Below are positions 9,882 to 20,781 of a stretch of 64,000 nt of DNA, in pieces (within the stretch, counting starts at the first letter, position 1; the number at the start of each line of letters is the position of its first letter). The notes beneath the pieces are model-generated. The model had not been told where the DNA came from. It was given only the letters and a program-made list of their open reading frames with translations, and searched no databases. The DNA is taken from the NCBI GenBank assembly GCA_027487435.1, contig JAIYDP010000272.1, forward strand, positions 1 through 64,000, given 5' to 3'. Both the position numbers and the translations under genes were made by a program. This DNA comes from Verrucomicrobiaceae bacterium (GTDB lineage: Bacteria > Verrucomicrobiota > Verrucomicrobiia > Verrucomicrobiales > Akkermansiaceae).

Positions 9882-12612
9882 ATGGATGATGACAAACTGA
9901 TCAATCGCACATTGGCAGCAGCCGCGCCTTCTTCCTATGTGGACCTTTTGGTAGAATTTAAAGTACAGCAATGTTGCCTAGACGAATCACTGTTCAGGAC
10001 ATTTGTCAAAGCGGCATCGACAAACAGCGTCCTCTGAAGATTGTGACGAACTTAAGGGGGTTGAGCTTTTACAAGTGTGGCTTCTAGCTGGGGTATTAAT
10101 GCACCAGATCTGATCCGGCGCAATTCCTCGCCATACTGCATCTTTTTTCTCTGGATGACACGTTGTTGCTGATAAAACATGGTGTGACCCGTCAGGAAGA
10201 TCGTACGGTTAGCTCATTTCTTCGTCACCCGCATTGTTGACGTTGATCCGAATATGGCCGTCCAAGCCATAGCCGTTATGGAAAAGGAGACTCTATCAGA
10301 GCACTTTGGTTCTCGCTCCATTATGATCGAGTTGACTTTGCAGGCCGCCGGGTACTGGGATTGCGCACGTTTGCGAACCTCGCAGCAGATGCAGGATCAG
10401 TGTCTGAGATTATCGCCGTTTTAGCAAGAGAACTTGAGCGACTTCACGCAGAGGAAGGCGGCACGGCTGTTGTTGGCACGTTAACTCGGAAGGAAAAGGC
10501 CGCCGCAAGTCCATTTTCTCGAAGGCGATTGCGCCTGGGTTTTTCGTTTCCTTTTATCCTAACGTTAAGTGTCGACAAGGCGTTTCAGCTGTATGGGGTG
10601 TACAGGTGGCCGTTTCGTGGGAGTCGCTGAGTTTGTAGCGCTGCGCGAGTCCTGCCGTTTTTGTGCCGTGACGGCGGCCTTCCTTCCGACCTCGTCGTCA
10701 ATGTCTTATTTCCTGTTCGTGTCGGTTAATTCGAAAGGGCGTGCGGTGCACAGATCCGATTGCGCTGCGCCATTCGCTCGGCCTCATGCTCGACCTCGTC
10801 CAGAAAGATCCCGTACTTGTGGCGGAGCGGCTGGCTCCTTCCGTCGCAGAGACTGCCATGTCGAAGCTCCCGCTCACCGACACGCTCGCCGTTGTTTATC
10901 TCGTCAAGTCGCTAAGCACCAGCTGCGTGGTGACACGTGCAGGCTCTGCAGCGCAATCGTTTTCAAATATTCGAATCAAATAGGAGCTAGCCTAAAGGAA
11001 AGCTTCACGTCAGCCCTGACGAGACTTCTTGCGCATCCAACGGACAGAGTCTTTTTTGAGGCTGCGTCGTGTCTTGTGAATGGCAGTTGGCACAAGTTTG
11101 CGACGTCCTCGATGGTTGCTGTCGCTTTGTCTGTTCTGACGTTGCAGAACAGCAACTCAACGTGCCTTCAGTACGCGACCGAGAGGATGAAGAAGCTTGT
11201 CTCTGTCCCAAACAACAACGCCATGACACATGCCGTTCGGCTGGACGTTGTTTTGGTTGATGGCTTCAGGTCTTGAGACTTTTAAGGACATTGTTGAGGG
11301 CCTATGCGATCGCCAAGTCATCTGAGGGGTTTGTTGATGTCACAAGTGGCGCCAATCCGTTTGAACCGTTGCACACGGCCTTGCGCAGCCTTCGTGCAAG
11401 CAGGTCCTCATTTCTCGCCGCCATGGTCCATCGTTGATGTCCTGTCAGCTCATTGCTAGGCCATCAGATGCTTGATTTGGTATAATGACGCCAACGGCCT
11501 TGGCGACGTCTTTCCTGTCATCCTTGCACGGGGTCAGTCAGCTCATGCGGTAGGAAATTGAGAGCGAACTGCGCTTTGAGAGCTTGCCTGCGTCTTGCTG
11601 TGCCGCCATTTTTGCGGAGCTGAATGAGAAGCTTCCGGTTTGTGGGTTGGAGAAGGCACGTGACTCTCAGATTGTTTCATCCGTCGCAGCACCTGTGCTG
11701 TCACTCGCCAACCTGTGGACATCACAGCAGCGCGACAATGTCGACAGTTCCGTCTTCTTGTGCCTCATGCAGACACTCCGTCGCTGTGCCCCAAGCCTTC
11801 GCTCCAATTTGTTGCAAAGTCTTCTCAATATCGTCGACATAGCCCCATCAGCAATGACTCCTTCGCAAACGTCGCTCTTTCAAATGTTCCTTCATGTGAA
11901 CAGCGCCTTACCTGTTCAGGGCTATCATTTGGTTGCTCGGTCATCAGGGCATCCTCCTCTGCTTTGACGACTCTTCCCTCCAAAGAGATTTTCCTCCGGC
12001 CGCCTTTTCCTCCCCTCAGTCTCACCAACAAGGCCTCTCAATGGTCATTTTTACTCCTTCTCCTGCGGCTGCTTACGCTTCAGCGAGGGGAGAGCTGCAT
12101 TGAAGCTCTCATTACAATCTTGACGCACTTTGCAGCAAATGGCCGACAAGGAGTGCGCCCAGGTTGATGTGCGCAAACTAACGTCGAAGATCCGCCAAGT
12201 TGGGCTGGCCGCATTGGGAAAGATTGGATTGCAAATAGACGAGCCGTATCGCGTCGGCATTTATGAGTTCCTCCTATCCCAGCGGCTGGGTGCGACGCTG
12301 ATTTCAAGTTGAATCTGTAACCCGATAGCGGACGCATCACTCGGGAGCACCATCGGACCCTTTGTTGCGTTGTTGGACGAACTGTACGGGATTGTCGAGG
12401 ATAGGTTGAGGATTGTGAGCCACGTACGCCACGTCCAACAGTCGCCTGAGTCGGCAGGGTGGAGATGCGTCGGTGCTGTCGCAACGTGACAAGTCGTGGA
12501 GGGCAAAAGTTGCGACGCTGCTGTCGTCGTCCACGAGCCACGGCGAGGTGAAGCTGCTCTCAAGTGTGCTCTGAAGCGGCTCTCCTGTATTAGTATTTCG
12601 AATGAATGTGGA
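9882..12612 (+). CDS. HEAT/ARM-like protein resembling TSET subunit TASH3/TSAUCER
   Basis: A long alpha-helical protein built from many short exons, starting MDDDKLINRTLAAAA five bases after the upstream stop. From memory of plant TASH3 (the large TSAUCER subunit of the TSET/TPLATE endocytic complex), several blocks correspond in order: ALRHSLGLMLDLVQKDP (near 10760), HPTDRVFFEAASCL (near 11035), DEPYRVGIYEFLLSQ (near 12240) and IGPFVALLDELYGIVED (near 12355). Unassigned exons around 11300-11970 look helical and would be the central solenoid. The C-terminal SH3 of plant TASH3 is not seen; the reading ends near 12574 or 12612. The match rests on recall of short motifs, so identity is tentative; a generic HEAT-repeat protein is the alternative. 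Exon structure between 10030 and 10360 is poorly resolved. Confidence 0.45.
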
Positions 12613-12822
12613 GTAGTTCCTCTCTACCTGCTAGTTGCGCCATGGCATCCCAGCCGCACGTGCCGACGCGTCCCAAGCGATCTCGGCTGTGTGCGGCTCC
12701 TCAAAATGGGGCACGTCTGGTGCCACTCCGCGCCGTGACTCGTCGAGAGGGGGCAGGACGCTGCCCCTCGTTGGGAACACCCCAAATTTCTGGACCTCCC
12801 TCTCCAGCATTGATGTGTCTGT

Positions 12823-14295
12823 TCAATCAGAGCATGAACAAAAAAGGGAACCAAAGGAAGGGGCACGAACGGGCGCCAACATTCGCGGGGCGTAAGGCAC
12901 AAGCGCCGACAATCGAACGGACGGCTGTGAGAGCAAATCAGATTGCGATGCCGGGACTCCGTCGGAGGAGAATCCTGCGGCGGAGTTGCCAAATCCTGCA
13001 AGAGCATCTGAATCACGTCCATCAAAACGGTGAGCCCTCCATTCATCGCCTTCGCGAGATCTGGGCGATGGAGTGGTGAAATTATGTCGTGTGGGAAATT
13101 GGGATGCAGCCTGCGGCGAAAAAGTCATGTTGTGGCCTCTTGAATCAAGTTGCTCTGCACTGAGGGCCATTTCAGTGGCGTGCGGCCTCTCCAATGATGC
13201 AACGAAACTGTTGCGAAATGCAGGCCACTCAGTTTGCAATCGAGAGGGGGCGGAAGTACTCATTAGCTCGAAGCTTGACCCGTCGCGGTTGCGAAACCCT
13301 TGAAAGCTCGAAAATGGTTGGGTGTTGGAAAATTGGCCAAAATCGGGCAGCTGGACCGCCTGAGCTGCTGGTGAGAGCTCCATTGGGACTTGAGCTGAGA
13401 CGTTGTGAGGAGAAAATACATGGGCTTGTCTTCTTCCTTGGGAGTTGGGAAAGCCAGGGACTGCTGCGCGAAAACGGGGGCGCGGTTGAAGTCGATCAGA
13501 CCTCTCAGGGACATATGGAGGGGGGCCTTTGCTCTTCCTCACCGTCGGCATGCCCTCCGAGTTCGGCTCCTCTTCTGACTCTGAATCAGACGCCCTAAAA
13601 GTCTTTGCCTTGGAAGCACGACGCGGCTGCTGGCGAAACTTTGGAATTTCAAGAATCTGCGAGCTTGGCGCGCCTCGGCCGTCACGAGCCGTCGGCCTCG
13701 CATGCTTTTGAAAGGGCTGCGTCACGAAGTCTATGTCATGAGACAACAACGAATTGTTTCATCTACTTGATGGCTCGATGGAGGCCGTGTCGGATGGGAG
13801 TTCGCCTGAAGGAGGCAGCCCAGACTGGGATGACATAAACCCTGGTAGGCTCACGCGCCTGACGTCACTCGGAACAACCCCGGACATCAAGCTACCTCCA
13901 GACGTTTCTCCAATATGGCCTCTGTCAGAAGCATTCTGTGCCAATGATGGATGCGGTCCCTCTTCAGCGGTCAAAGAGTCGGACCTCAGCGCTTGACGAT
14001 CCGGTTGCGCATTGGGACTCCGATCAAGCTCTGTTGAGTTTTCTCCCCTCCAAGAGCTTGCAAACGAAGGTACCTCTGCAGGCCTGTACAAGCATTCACG
14101 GTCCTTCCTAAGGCACTGCACGCATGGGTTCACCCCGTCGCACCGAATTTTTAGTTTCCGGCAGGGTTCGCATGCACGAGCCACGCGAACGCGTTTGGGA
14201 GCCCCACTGTCTAGAGGTCTATCTTCGGATTCTCCATCTGCCGAAGCAACATCGTTTTCAAGTGCGGCCAGCCCCCGTTGAAGAGAGTCCGCCAT
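12823..14295 (-). CDS. Fungal-type Zn(II)2Cys6 transcription factor
   Basis: The N-terminal part carries a perfect binuclear zinc cluster: CEPCRKLKIRCDGVNPCVQC followed by six residues and a last Cys, i.e. C-x2-C-x6-C-x5-C-x2-C-x6-C, with the usual basic residues after the second Cys. A basic RVRVAR segment precedes it. I chose ATG at 14295 (MADSLQRGLAALEN). The rest, about 400 residues, is Ser/Pro/Gln-rich and looks disordered, as in activation domains; the fungal middle-homology domain was not recognised. A 36-nt intron at 13731-13766 joins the two exons (...ASIEPS | NFVTQPFQK...). Stop is at 12823. It is convergent with the TSET-like gene. Zn2Cys6 proteins bind CGG-type half sites in fungi; outside fungi they are rare. 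Confidence 0.8.
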
Positions 14296-14904
14296 GCTAG
14301 GGCCTCGAAAGGTCGCCGTTTTGTGGTGTAGGAGCACCCTCCCTCTGATAGGTCCCTCAACGTCAACTGCGGATTGCACGGGGGGAGTGGACTGTGCATG
14401 AATATTTATTATTTGAAAGAGGGTGCAAACCAATTTGTACTCAAACATGTGTAAAGGAATGCATTGCAAAATGAATAAAGTAGAATCGGGCACAAGAGAA
14501 CAGCAGCTCTCGGGAATACAATTGAAGGGGCCAGCGCACCACTTGTAAGGTGAAACTAATGCTTGAAAAAATGGCGCTCAATTTGAGCAAAGTTCGCCCT
14601 TCCGAAAAGAACATTCGGCCATTGCGAAATGCATCTTGACGTACGTTATTCATTTAGCGAAAGGTTTGATTTCAATTTGAGAGCCGTGTGAATCAATAAA
14701 GGGTCTACCCTCGGCAAGATGTACATGGGCTCAAGCAGCGCAGTCATTATGAAGCTTCTTGGGAAGCTTTCTGCAACAGTTCATCGCAAAAGCGTTTGAT
14801 TTCTTGGTTCTCATGTCCAAAATGGTACGACTTCTCTCTTTTTTTTTCTTCATTTTTTCCCCCCATTAAAAATGTGGATATTTGCTGTTATTTTTCAAAT
14901 TGGG
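14296..14904. other. Largest gene-poor gap, between Zn2Cys6 factor and polymerase
   Basis: About 600 bases between two divergent genes, therefore the likely promoter region of both. It contains a poly-T run near 14838-14848 and a C-rich patch near 14860. Minus-strand sequence near 14750-14830 reads YHFGHENQEIKRFCDELLQK, which looks slightly protein-like, but no start or upstream exon was found. No RNA gene or repeat recognised. Confidence 0.35.
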
Positions 14905-17900
14905 ATGGATGATGAAGAACTTGTTAACCAAACGCAGGGAGGTGTAGTGTGGAAGAATTCGAATGCTCCTATCTCAGATGACTTGATTAAGAAGATAGAA
15001 AGACAAATTGATCAGGTTCTACCAAAATGTTTGTTCTGACAGGTTCCAGGCCACGAATTCACGTTCGCCTTGCGATGTTACGACTCTCTCTCGTGCTGTC
15101 ACCATTCCTCAATTCTTGCCTTCTAAAAGAACCCCGTCTCTAAGACCATCTACAAGCCCTGAGAACCAGAAGCGAACAAAGTTTTTGGAAATTGTTGATT
15201 GTGTTCAAAACTTATTCAAGACTGATTCCACTGAACTTGCGTGTCCGAAACTCCTTGCTCAAACTGTTTCTTCTGCTCAAGATCCAGCTCCGGTGGCCTT
15301 GCAGCGGAAAAATTGCAACGGGTCTCGTATTTCTCCAAACTCTTTACGTGGTCGCCCCAGCGAATGCGTGTTTCAGCAGATCGACGTTGAAGTCGCAGAT
15401 GAAGGAAATCATCAAGCTTGTCGTTTCTATGGAGTCGATACGGCTGGTACAAGTGTTTGTTTGAGGCTTCGTGGCTTTCTCCCTTCGATATCATTTCGAG
15501 TTCCTCCTGGCTGGGATTCCATTCAAGTCCTTACTTTCATTGAAGCAGTTGATGCAGCTCTTCGGAAAGCGACGGGGAGTGGTGTGGTACATCACAGCAC
15601 TAGTCGCCGCCGAAATATACTTGGGGCCCATTGTGTTCCTGCCGAGCATGTCAAGCTCATGTTTTCTTCGACCATCGCGTACACCACCATGGTGTCTCAA
15701 GTGCAGCATGGGCCGAAGATCAAGTCTCTTCCAGAAGAATTCTCTCGCATTGAGTTCTTTGATGGTCTTCTCGATCCTGCCATGCAGATGTGTGTGGAGC
15801 GGGGGGTTGAAGGAGCGTCATGGATTTCAGTTCCTGTTGGAAGCTACTGTGATGTGCCTCTCAAGGATCGAATCAGTTCCTGCAGCCGAGAGGTGTCTGC
15901 GTCTGTTGATCATGTGCAGCAGCTTCCGGAAGACAATGCCCTCACTGACACTGTTGCGCCGATGCTGGTGACGATTCTTGCTGCAGTGTATTGCTCAACT
16001 CGGCAAGGAGATGTATTGGAGGTCTCAAGCCTACTTGCTATTACCACTGTGACATTTCGCGTTACAGAGGAAGCTCGGACAAGGACAAACGTATTCGTCA
16101 TCGGTGAGACGAAATGCCCTGATAATGTCAACATGGTGAGTTGCAGCTCAGAGAGAGACCTGGTTCGACGATGGAAAGACTTCTTCATCAAGCTAGATCC
16201 CGATGTTGTCGTTACGTTTGACTCCGAAACGCTTGGAGCGATCGCACAGCGTGTTGCAGTGACGACGGAGTCATCTGGGGATCCCTCCCTCGGTCGTATT
16301 TGTGGTCATCCATGTTCAACAAAGAAGAAATCAATCACTACAAGAGCGTTTGGCACGCAGACGTCGCTGCTTGTAAGCATGCCAGGTCGAGTCCACATCG
16401 TCCTGCAGCATCTCATCGCAAGGGAGCACAAGTTAACGTCGTACTCTCTTCAGCACGTCACAGCACAAGTTCTGGAAACACTCCGGCCGGTCCTGTCGAA
16501 TTCTGACGTCGCGCATTTATTGTCGTCACACGAAGGACGACCCGGTGCAGTCGACTACTTGATACGCGCGACCGCCGACATTTGCGCTATCGCTCAAAAG
16601 CTGGAAGTTCTTCCCCAACTTGTGGAGATGGCTCGAGTTACGGGCGCTCCTCTGTCTGCTCTTTTGAATCAAGGGCAGCAAGTGAAAGTACTCAGCCGCA
16701 TCGCCAGAGCGGCCCTGGCGAGAGGGTTCTCTCTTCCAATTCAAAGAAAGGCATTTGACGATGACGACAGCAGAAAGAGCGAGTACAGCGGCGGCGCAGT
16801 CATTGACGCATCCAAGGGCGCCTACTTTGACCCCACTGTTGTGCTTGACTTCGCCTCCCTCTATCCGTCAATAATGATCGCTCACAACATCAGCTACGAA
16901 ACCCTTGTTACCGGAGACGCTCCATCTGGAGTAGAATTGTTTGAAGTCGACATTTCAAGTACTGAAGCTCCATCAAAGGTGTCTTTCTTAAAGTCTGGCG
17001 AGACAGCTTTGCTCCCATCGATTTTGGAGGACCTCCTGGCAGCTCGTCGGCGAGCAAAAGAAAAAATGAAGAACAGTGCTGGATTTGAAAAAAGCCTCCT
17101 GAATAGCCGCCAATTGGCCCTGAAGGTGACCTGCAACTCCTTGTATGGCTTCTGCGGCGCTGCCAATGGGTACTTGCCCTGCATTCCTATTGCTGCAGCT
17201 GTCACGGCAATTGGTCGGTCAATGATCCTCCGCACCAAGGCTTTCATTGAAGCAGAGCTGCCCCCAACTCTCGCAGCGTTTGGTCCCCGCGTTGTGTACG
17301 GTGACACAGATTCTGTCATGATTACTCTGTCCAAAGCCAAGAGTCCGAACGTTCTGAATGGCACTGCCGTTTCAACGGCCCCATTTCAAATCCCAGACGG
17401 CATCAGCTGTGCAAGGGCATTCGGCGCGGAGGTTGCTGCTGCTGCCTCCAGATTGTTTGCTCCTCCCATCCAGCTTGAGTTCGAAAAGGTGTATTCGCCC
17501 TTCCTTCTATTCTGCAAGAAAAGGTACGCTGGGCTCCTCTACGCCCCGGCGGAAAATGTGCCCCCGCGCATTGACTCTCGAGGCTTGGAGAATATACGCC
17601 GAGAGAATTGCTTACTGGCGAGGAACTTGTACAACGAGTGCCTAGAGCGCATTCTTGTTCGCGGCAGCGTTGATATGGCTGTCGATGCCGTGCACAAGGC
17701 GGTCCGCACGCTCATGCAGAACGGAGTTCCGCCGTCAGACCTCATCATGTCCAAGAGCCTCGCCAAGTCTTACAAAGCCAAGACGCCACATGCTTCTCTC
17801 GCTGCAAGAATGATGAAAAGAGATTCCGCCACGGCTCCACAGCCGGGCGATCGCGTCCTTTTTGTTGTCAAGAGCGGCTGCGGTGGAAAGAATTTGAGCG

Positions 17901-18430
17901 ATGCGGTGGAAGACCCTCTGCAACTCAGCCGTGATGGCGGTGCTGCTGACGTTGATTGGTACGTGAAGCATCAGCTCAAGGGGCCTCTCATTAAGCTCTT
18001 TGAGCCCCTTCTTCCGAACGCTGACTCGGCTCTGTTCCCCGACTCTCTTTTCTCCAACAGGGCGAGGCAGCCGAGACCTCCTACGCGAACTGGCGCCCTC
18101 TACGCTTACCTCCGTGTGGAGAAAAAATGCATTGGATGCGGAGGCATCGCGCTGAAAAAGGGTCTCTGCGGCTCTTGTGATGCGGACCGAGACGATTGCT
18201 TCTTGTTGCAAGTTGGGATGATTCAAGAATCGCAAACGGAGCTTCGGAAATGTTGGGAGAGCTGCACCCAATGTTCGAACGGGATCGTATGCCAAGCGTT
18301 ACCCCACCTAACACGGCAGGAGGATGTGCATGTGCAGTGCCGCAACTTTGAGTGCTCAAACTATCATTCCAAAATCAAGGCGCAACGAGACTTGACTTTG
18401 CGCCAGGCCGACTACGCCGAGATGCTTTGA
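14905..18430 (+). CDS. DNA polymerase delta-like catalytic subunit with degenerate exonuclease
   Basis: A family B polymerase of about 1170 residues. Palm motifs are intact: DFASLYPSIMIAHN (motif A), QLALKVTCNSLYGF (motif B) and VYGDTDSVMI (motif C), as is KKRYAGLLY. It sides with Pol delta rather than Pol zeta by MARVTGAPLS, GQQVKVLSRIA and the CysA start CIGCGG. Two C-terminal cysteine clusters are present, CIGCGG...CGSC and CTQC...CRNFEC, for zinc and Fe-S binding. The exonuclease motifs are not intact: where Pol delta has FDIEC this protein has LAAVYC; the exo II region reads TFDSETLGAIA; the exo III region reads YLIRATADI. The start is inferred from a small first exon (MDDEELVNQTQGG) joined by a 34-nt intron around 15017-15050; the main exon could also begin later. 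Stop is TGA 18428-18430. It may be a paralogue beside a normal POLD1. Confidence 0.8.
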
Positions 18431-18579
18431 CGCTGTTCTGCCGATGGTCAATATGCCCCTCACGTCATGCTTTTGAATTATGAACCAAACTTTTAAGATC
18501 AAGTGGAAAACATTTTCGTCCCTGTGTCATTTCTAACGAGTAAACATTTGGGTGTTTAAGTTTGGTCGGGTCCGCTCCA

Positions 18580-20781
18580 ATGAGTCTCTGTGCCGAAAAT
18601 GAAACTTCTTTCGCAACGGAAAGCCTTACATCAACGCCAGCACTGACTGCCCCCTTCGGCAGCGTTGAAGGCATCCGACCTGCGCCATTGCACAGCGTCG
18701 ATCCAAATTTTTTGTCAGACCGCCTCAAGTCCTACATTGACGAGGCTCTTGCGCTGCGCCGCAGCGCCATCACATCAGATGAGCGGTTGGTTGCGGCAGA
18801 GAGAGCTCTCGCTGCAGTTTCAAACTCATTCTCGGCAGCGAAGACAACCAATTCCGTTTTGGTCCGAGAACTCGCACGATGTCGCGCCGCTTTGGACAAC
18901 GAGGCCAAACTCGGGCAGAGGACTCACGCCTGGACCTCTCGAGCTGTCGCACTCTGGTCGAGAAGAGACATCGACGCCACGCATTTGATCCTACGCAAAG
19001 CGTGGGCGTGCTGGCGATGTCATCAAGGCGCCATGCCGCGTCGCAGCCTTCTTGCTTTGATGCGGCTGGAATGTCTTGTCGCTTCCATCGCCTTGGATCG
19101 CAAGCGCACCGTCGGGCTCGTCAGCTCATTTTCCAAAAAGGCGCCCGCGATGCGGAGAGCGGCTGCCGTCGTCGGGCCGTCTTTTTTCGCCTGGGAAACA
19201 ACGTCGCGCACAGCGCAGGCTCTCCGAACGGACCGCGTCGTGTCCTTTTTGAAGCTCAAAGCAACGGCACTCACTCGTCGAGCTCTAGCGGCGCTCCGCA
19301 GCTTCGGCGTCCGCAAAGCGCGTGCCCACGCCTCAGACGCCGCTGCGCTTGCCTTCGCGCGGCGGCTGAGACTGCTGCGGTCCTTTTCTCATTGCATCTT
19401 CGTTTGGAGCGCTTTCGCGTCCAGCGCTCGGTACCGCCGGCTCTGCAAGCGAAGTTGCGGGGCTGTCGCACAGCTGCGAAGAAAACTCTTCGCGAGGACT
19501 TTGGTGGGACGCTGGAGGGGGCGCTGCCGCGGGAGGGACTCGTCGGACCACGTCATCTCACAACTCGCAAGGAAGTCGGTCCTCCAAGGTTGGCGGCTCT
19601 TTGCCCGATGTGCCGTGGCGGCTGAGGTTGAAAGTGACAGCTTGGCCGCTTGCGTGGAGAAAATGATGGCAGCGAAGAGGCACAAGAAGGTCCAGACGAA
19701 AGTGTTCGGCGCGTGGAGGACATTGGGGCCAACCATTGGCAACGCGAAAGCTTTCGCCACTGCCGACAAAGCCCTGAGTGCGCTGGCGCTTGTCAAGACG
19801 GCGCGAAAGGTGTGGCGCCGATGGCAGCTTCAAATTTCTGTCGCTCGCCACGACGCAGCGGTGGTTCAATGGGCTGAAAGAGGGCGATGGGAGAGGCTGC
19901 TGGCGCAAACGACGAGGGCCGTGCGGTGGTGGCGGACGGAGGCGATTTCCAAGAGGTGGAAGGTCCAGTTGCGGAGGCGGGCTCAGGTGAGAGCTCTCAA
20001 ACAGTGGACGGCACGTGTCCTCGCATCAAAGTCGCAACAGAGGAGCGCCAACCGAAAGGCCGTCCTCTCGAAGTTGATGTCTTGCTTTTTCAAATGGCGC
20101 TTCTTCACGCGCACCCGCAACGAGCTTTCGGCGCTTGTGCACCCAATCTTCGCCAAGTTTGTCTCCGCCGCACTCATCGCAGCGCAACCCCCCCCGCCTC
20201 AGTCCCTCACACCCCAAGCCCCGCCTGCTCTCAATTTCTGCAGAGCAGGTCGCCTCTACGCCAGCGCCATTCAGCTTGTGCACAAACGCAGCCAAAGAGC
20301 GTCACATGTCATGGCCGCCCGTTTGGCGTTCACCAAGTGGCACCTTGTGCGACACAGGAGCCACTCGGCTGAGTCGCTCGTGGCGAGGAGGTCCGCAAAG
20401 CTGGCTGCGTCTGCATTCTCGACTCTCCTTGAATTCTCTCAAGTCCAGCGGGCCCAGCGTCGAGTTTTGAGCCTTTTCGTCAGGACCCCTCGGAAGTGGA
20501 AGTTGCGCCAGCGTTTCTTCCACTGGCTGGGCCTTGCGCGACATCATTGGCGCCTCAAAAGGTCTTTAAGTGTCCGCACTTACTTGTCGCTTCAAAGGGT
20601 GAAGAAGGAGCACTTCGTGGCGTGGCGACGGCAGAAAGACATTCAGTTTTGGCGCGACGTCGAGACGCTCAAAAGCCTCCGCAGGCGCGACCTGTCGAAG
20701 CGACGGCAGCACTTCAAGTCTTGGGCCGCGTTCGTTGAGTCACGACGGGGCAACTCTGATCGGCGGCCTTGGCGCCCATAA
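18580..20781 (+). CDS. Sfi1-like centrin-binding repeat protein
   Basis: A 733-residue protein starting MSLCAENETS, extremely rich in Ala, Arg and Trp. It is made of helical repeats spaced by about 25-35 residues, each with an aromatic/tryptophan core such as RKAWACWRC, FGAWRTLG, VWRRWQLQ, VRWWRTEA, FFKWRFFT, FTKWHLVR and HFVAWRRQ. This is the pattern of Sfi1, a long alpha-helix that binds centrin at spindle poles, half bridges or basal bodies. A short coiled-coil-like N-terminus precedes the repeats. The reading ends at 20781 near RRPWRP; a further 3' exon is possible because Sfi1-like text appears weakly in 20800-20960 but I could not join it cleanly. Repeat proteins of this type diverge fast, so orthology is inferred from pattern only. 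Confidence 0.65.
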   Translation: MSLCAENETSFATESLTSTPALTAPFGSVEGIRPAPLHSVDPNFLSDRLKSYIDEALALRRSAITSDERLVAAERALAAVSNSFSAAKTTNSVLVRELARCRAALDNEAKLGQRTHAWTSRAVALWSRRDIDATHLILRKAWACWRCHQGAMPRRSLLALMRLECLVASIALDRKRTVGLVSSFSKKAPAMRRAAAVVGPSFFAWETTSRTAQALRTDRVVSFLKLKATALTRRALAALRSFGVRKARAHASDAAALAFARRLRLLRSFSHCIFVWSAFASSARYRRLCKRSCGAVAQLRRKLFARTLVGRWRGRCRGRDSSDHVISQLARKSVLQGWRLFARCAVAAEVESDSLAACVEKMMAAKRHKKVQTKVFGAWRTLGPTIGNAKAFATADKALSALALVKTARKVWRRWQLQISVARHDAAVVQWAERGRWERLLAQTTRAVRWWRTEAISKRWKVQLRRRAQVRALKQWTARVLASKSQQRSANRKAVLSKLMSCFFKWRFFTRTRNELSALVHPIFAKFVSAALIAAQPPPPQSLTPQAPPALNFCRAGRLYASAIQLVHKRSQRASHVMAARLAFTKWHLVRHRSHSAESLVARRSAKLAASAFSTLLEFSQVQRAQRRVLSLFVRTPRKWKLRQRFFHWLGLARHHWRLKRSLSVRTYLSLQRVKKEHFVAWRRQKDIQFWRDVETLKSLRRRDLSKRRQHFKSWAAFVESRRGNSDRRPWRP

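Noticed and set aside
10569-11276. 235-codon reading in the TSET-like gene taken as a gene of its own
   Set aside because: It mixes two exons' frames; the conserved blocks fall in alternating frames separated by short introns.
9464-14160. Repeated string CGAATTTTTAGTTT near 9464 and 14145
   Set aside because: Both copies lie in coding sequence (one sense in the BAH domain, one antisense in the Zn2Cys6 domain); a chance match.
14905-18430. Identification as DNA polymerase zeta (REV3), which normally lacks exonuclease residues
   Set aside because: Motif B NSLYGF...LPCIPIA, MARVTGAPLS...GQQVKVL, and the CIGC zinc cluster follow Pol delta, and the long REV3 N-terminus is absent. It remains the main alternative.
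18900-20450. Long antisense and shifted readings over the Sfi1-like gene (up to about 250 codons)
   Set aside because: High GC and Arg/Ala codons open other frames; only the plus-frame reading shows regular Trp-containing repeats.
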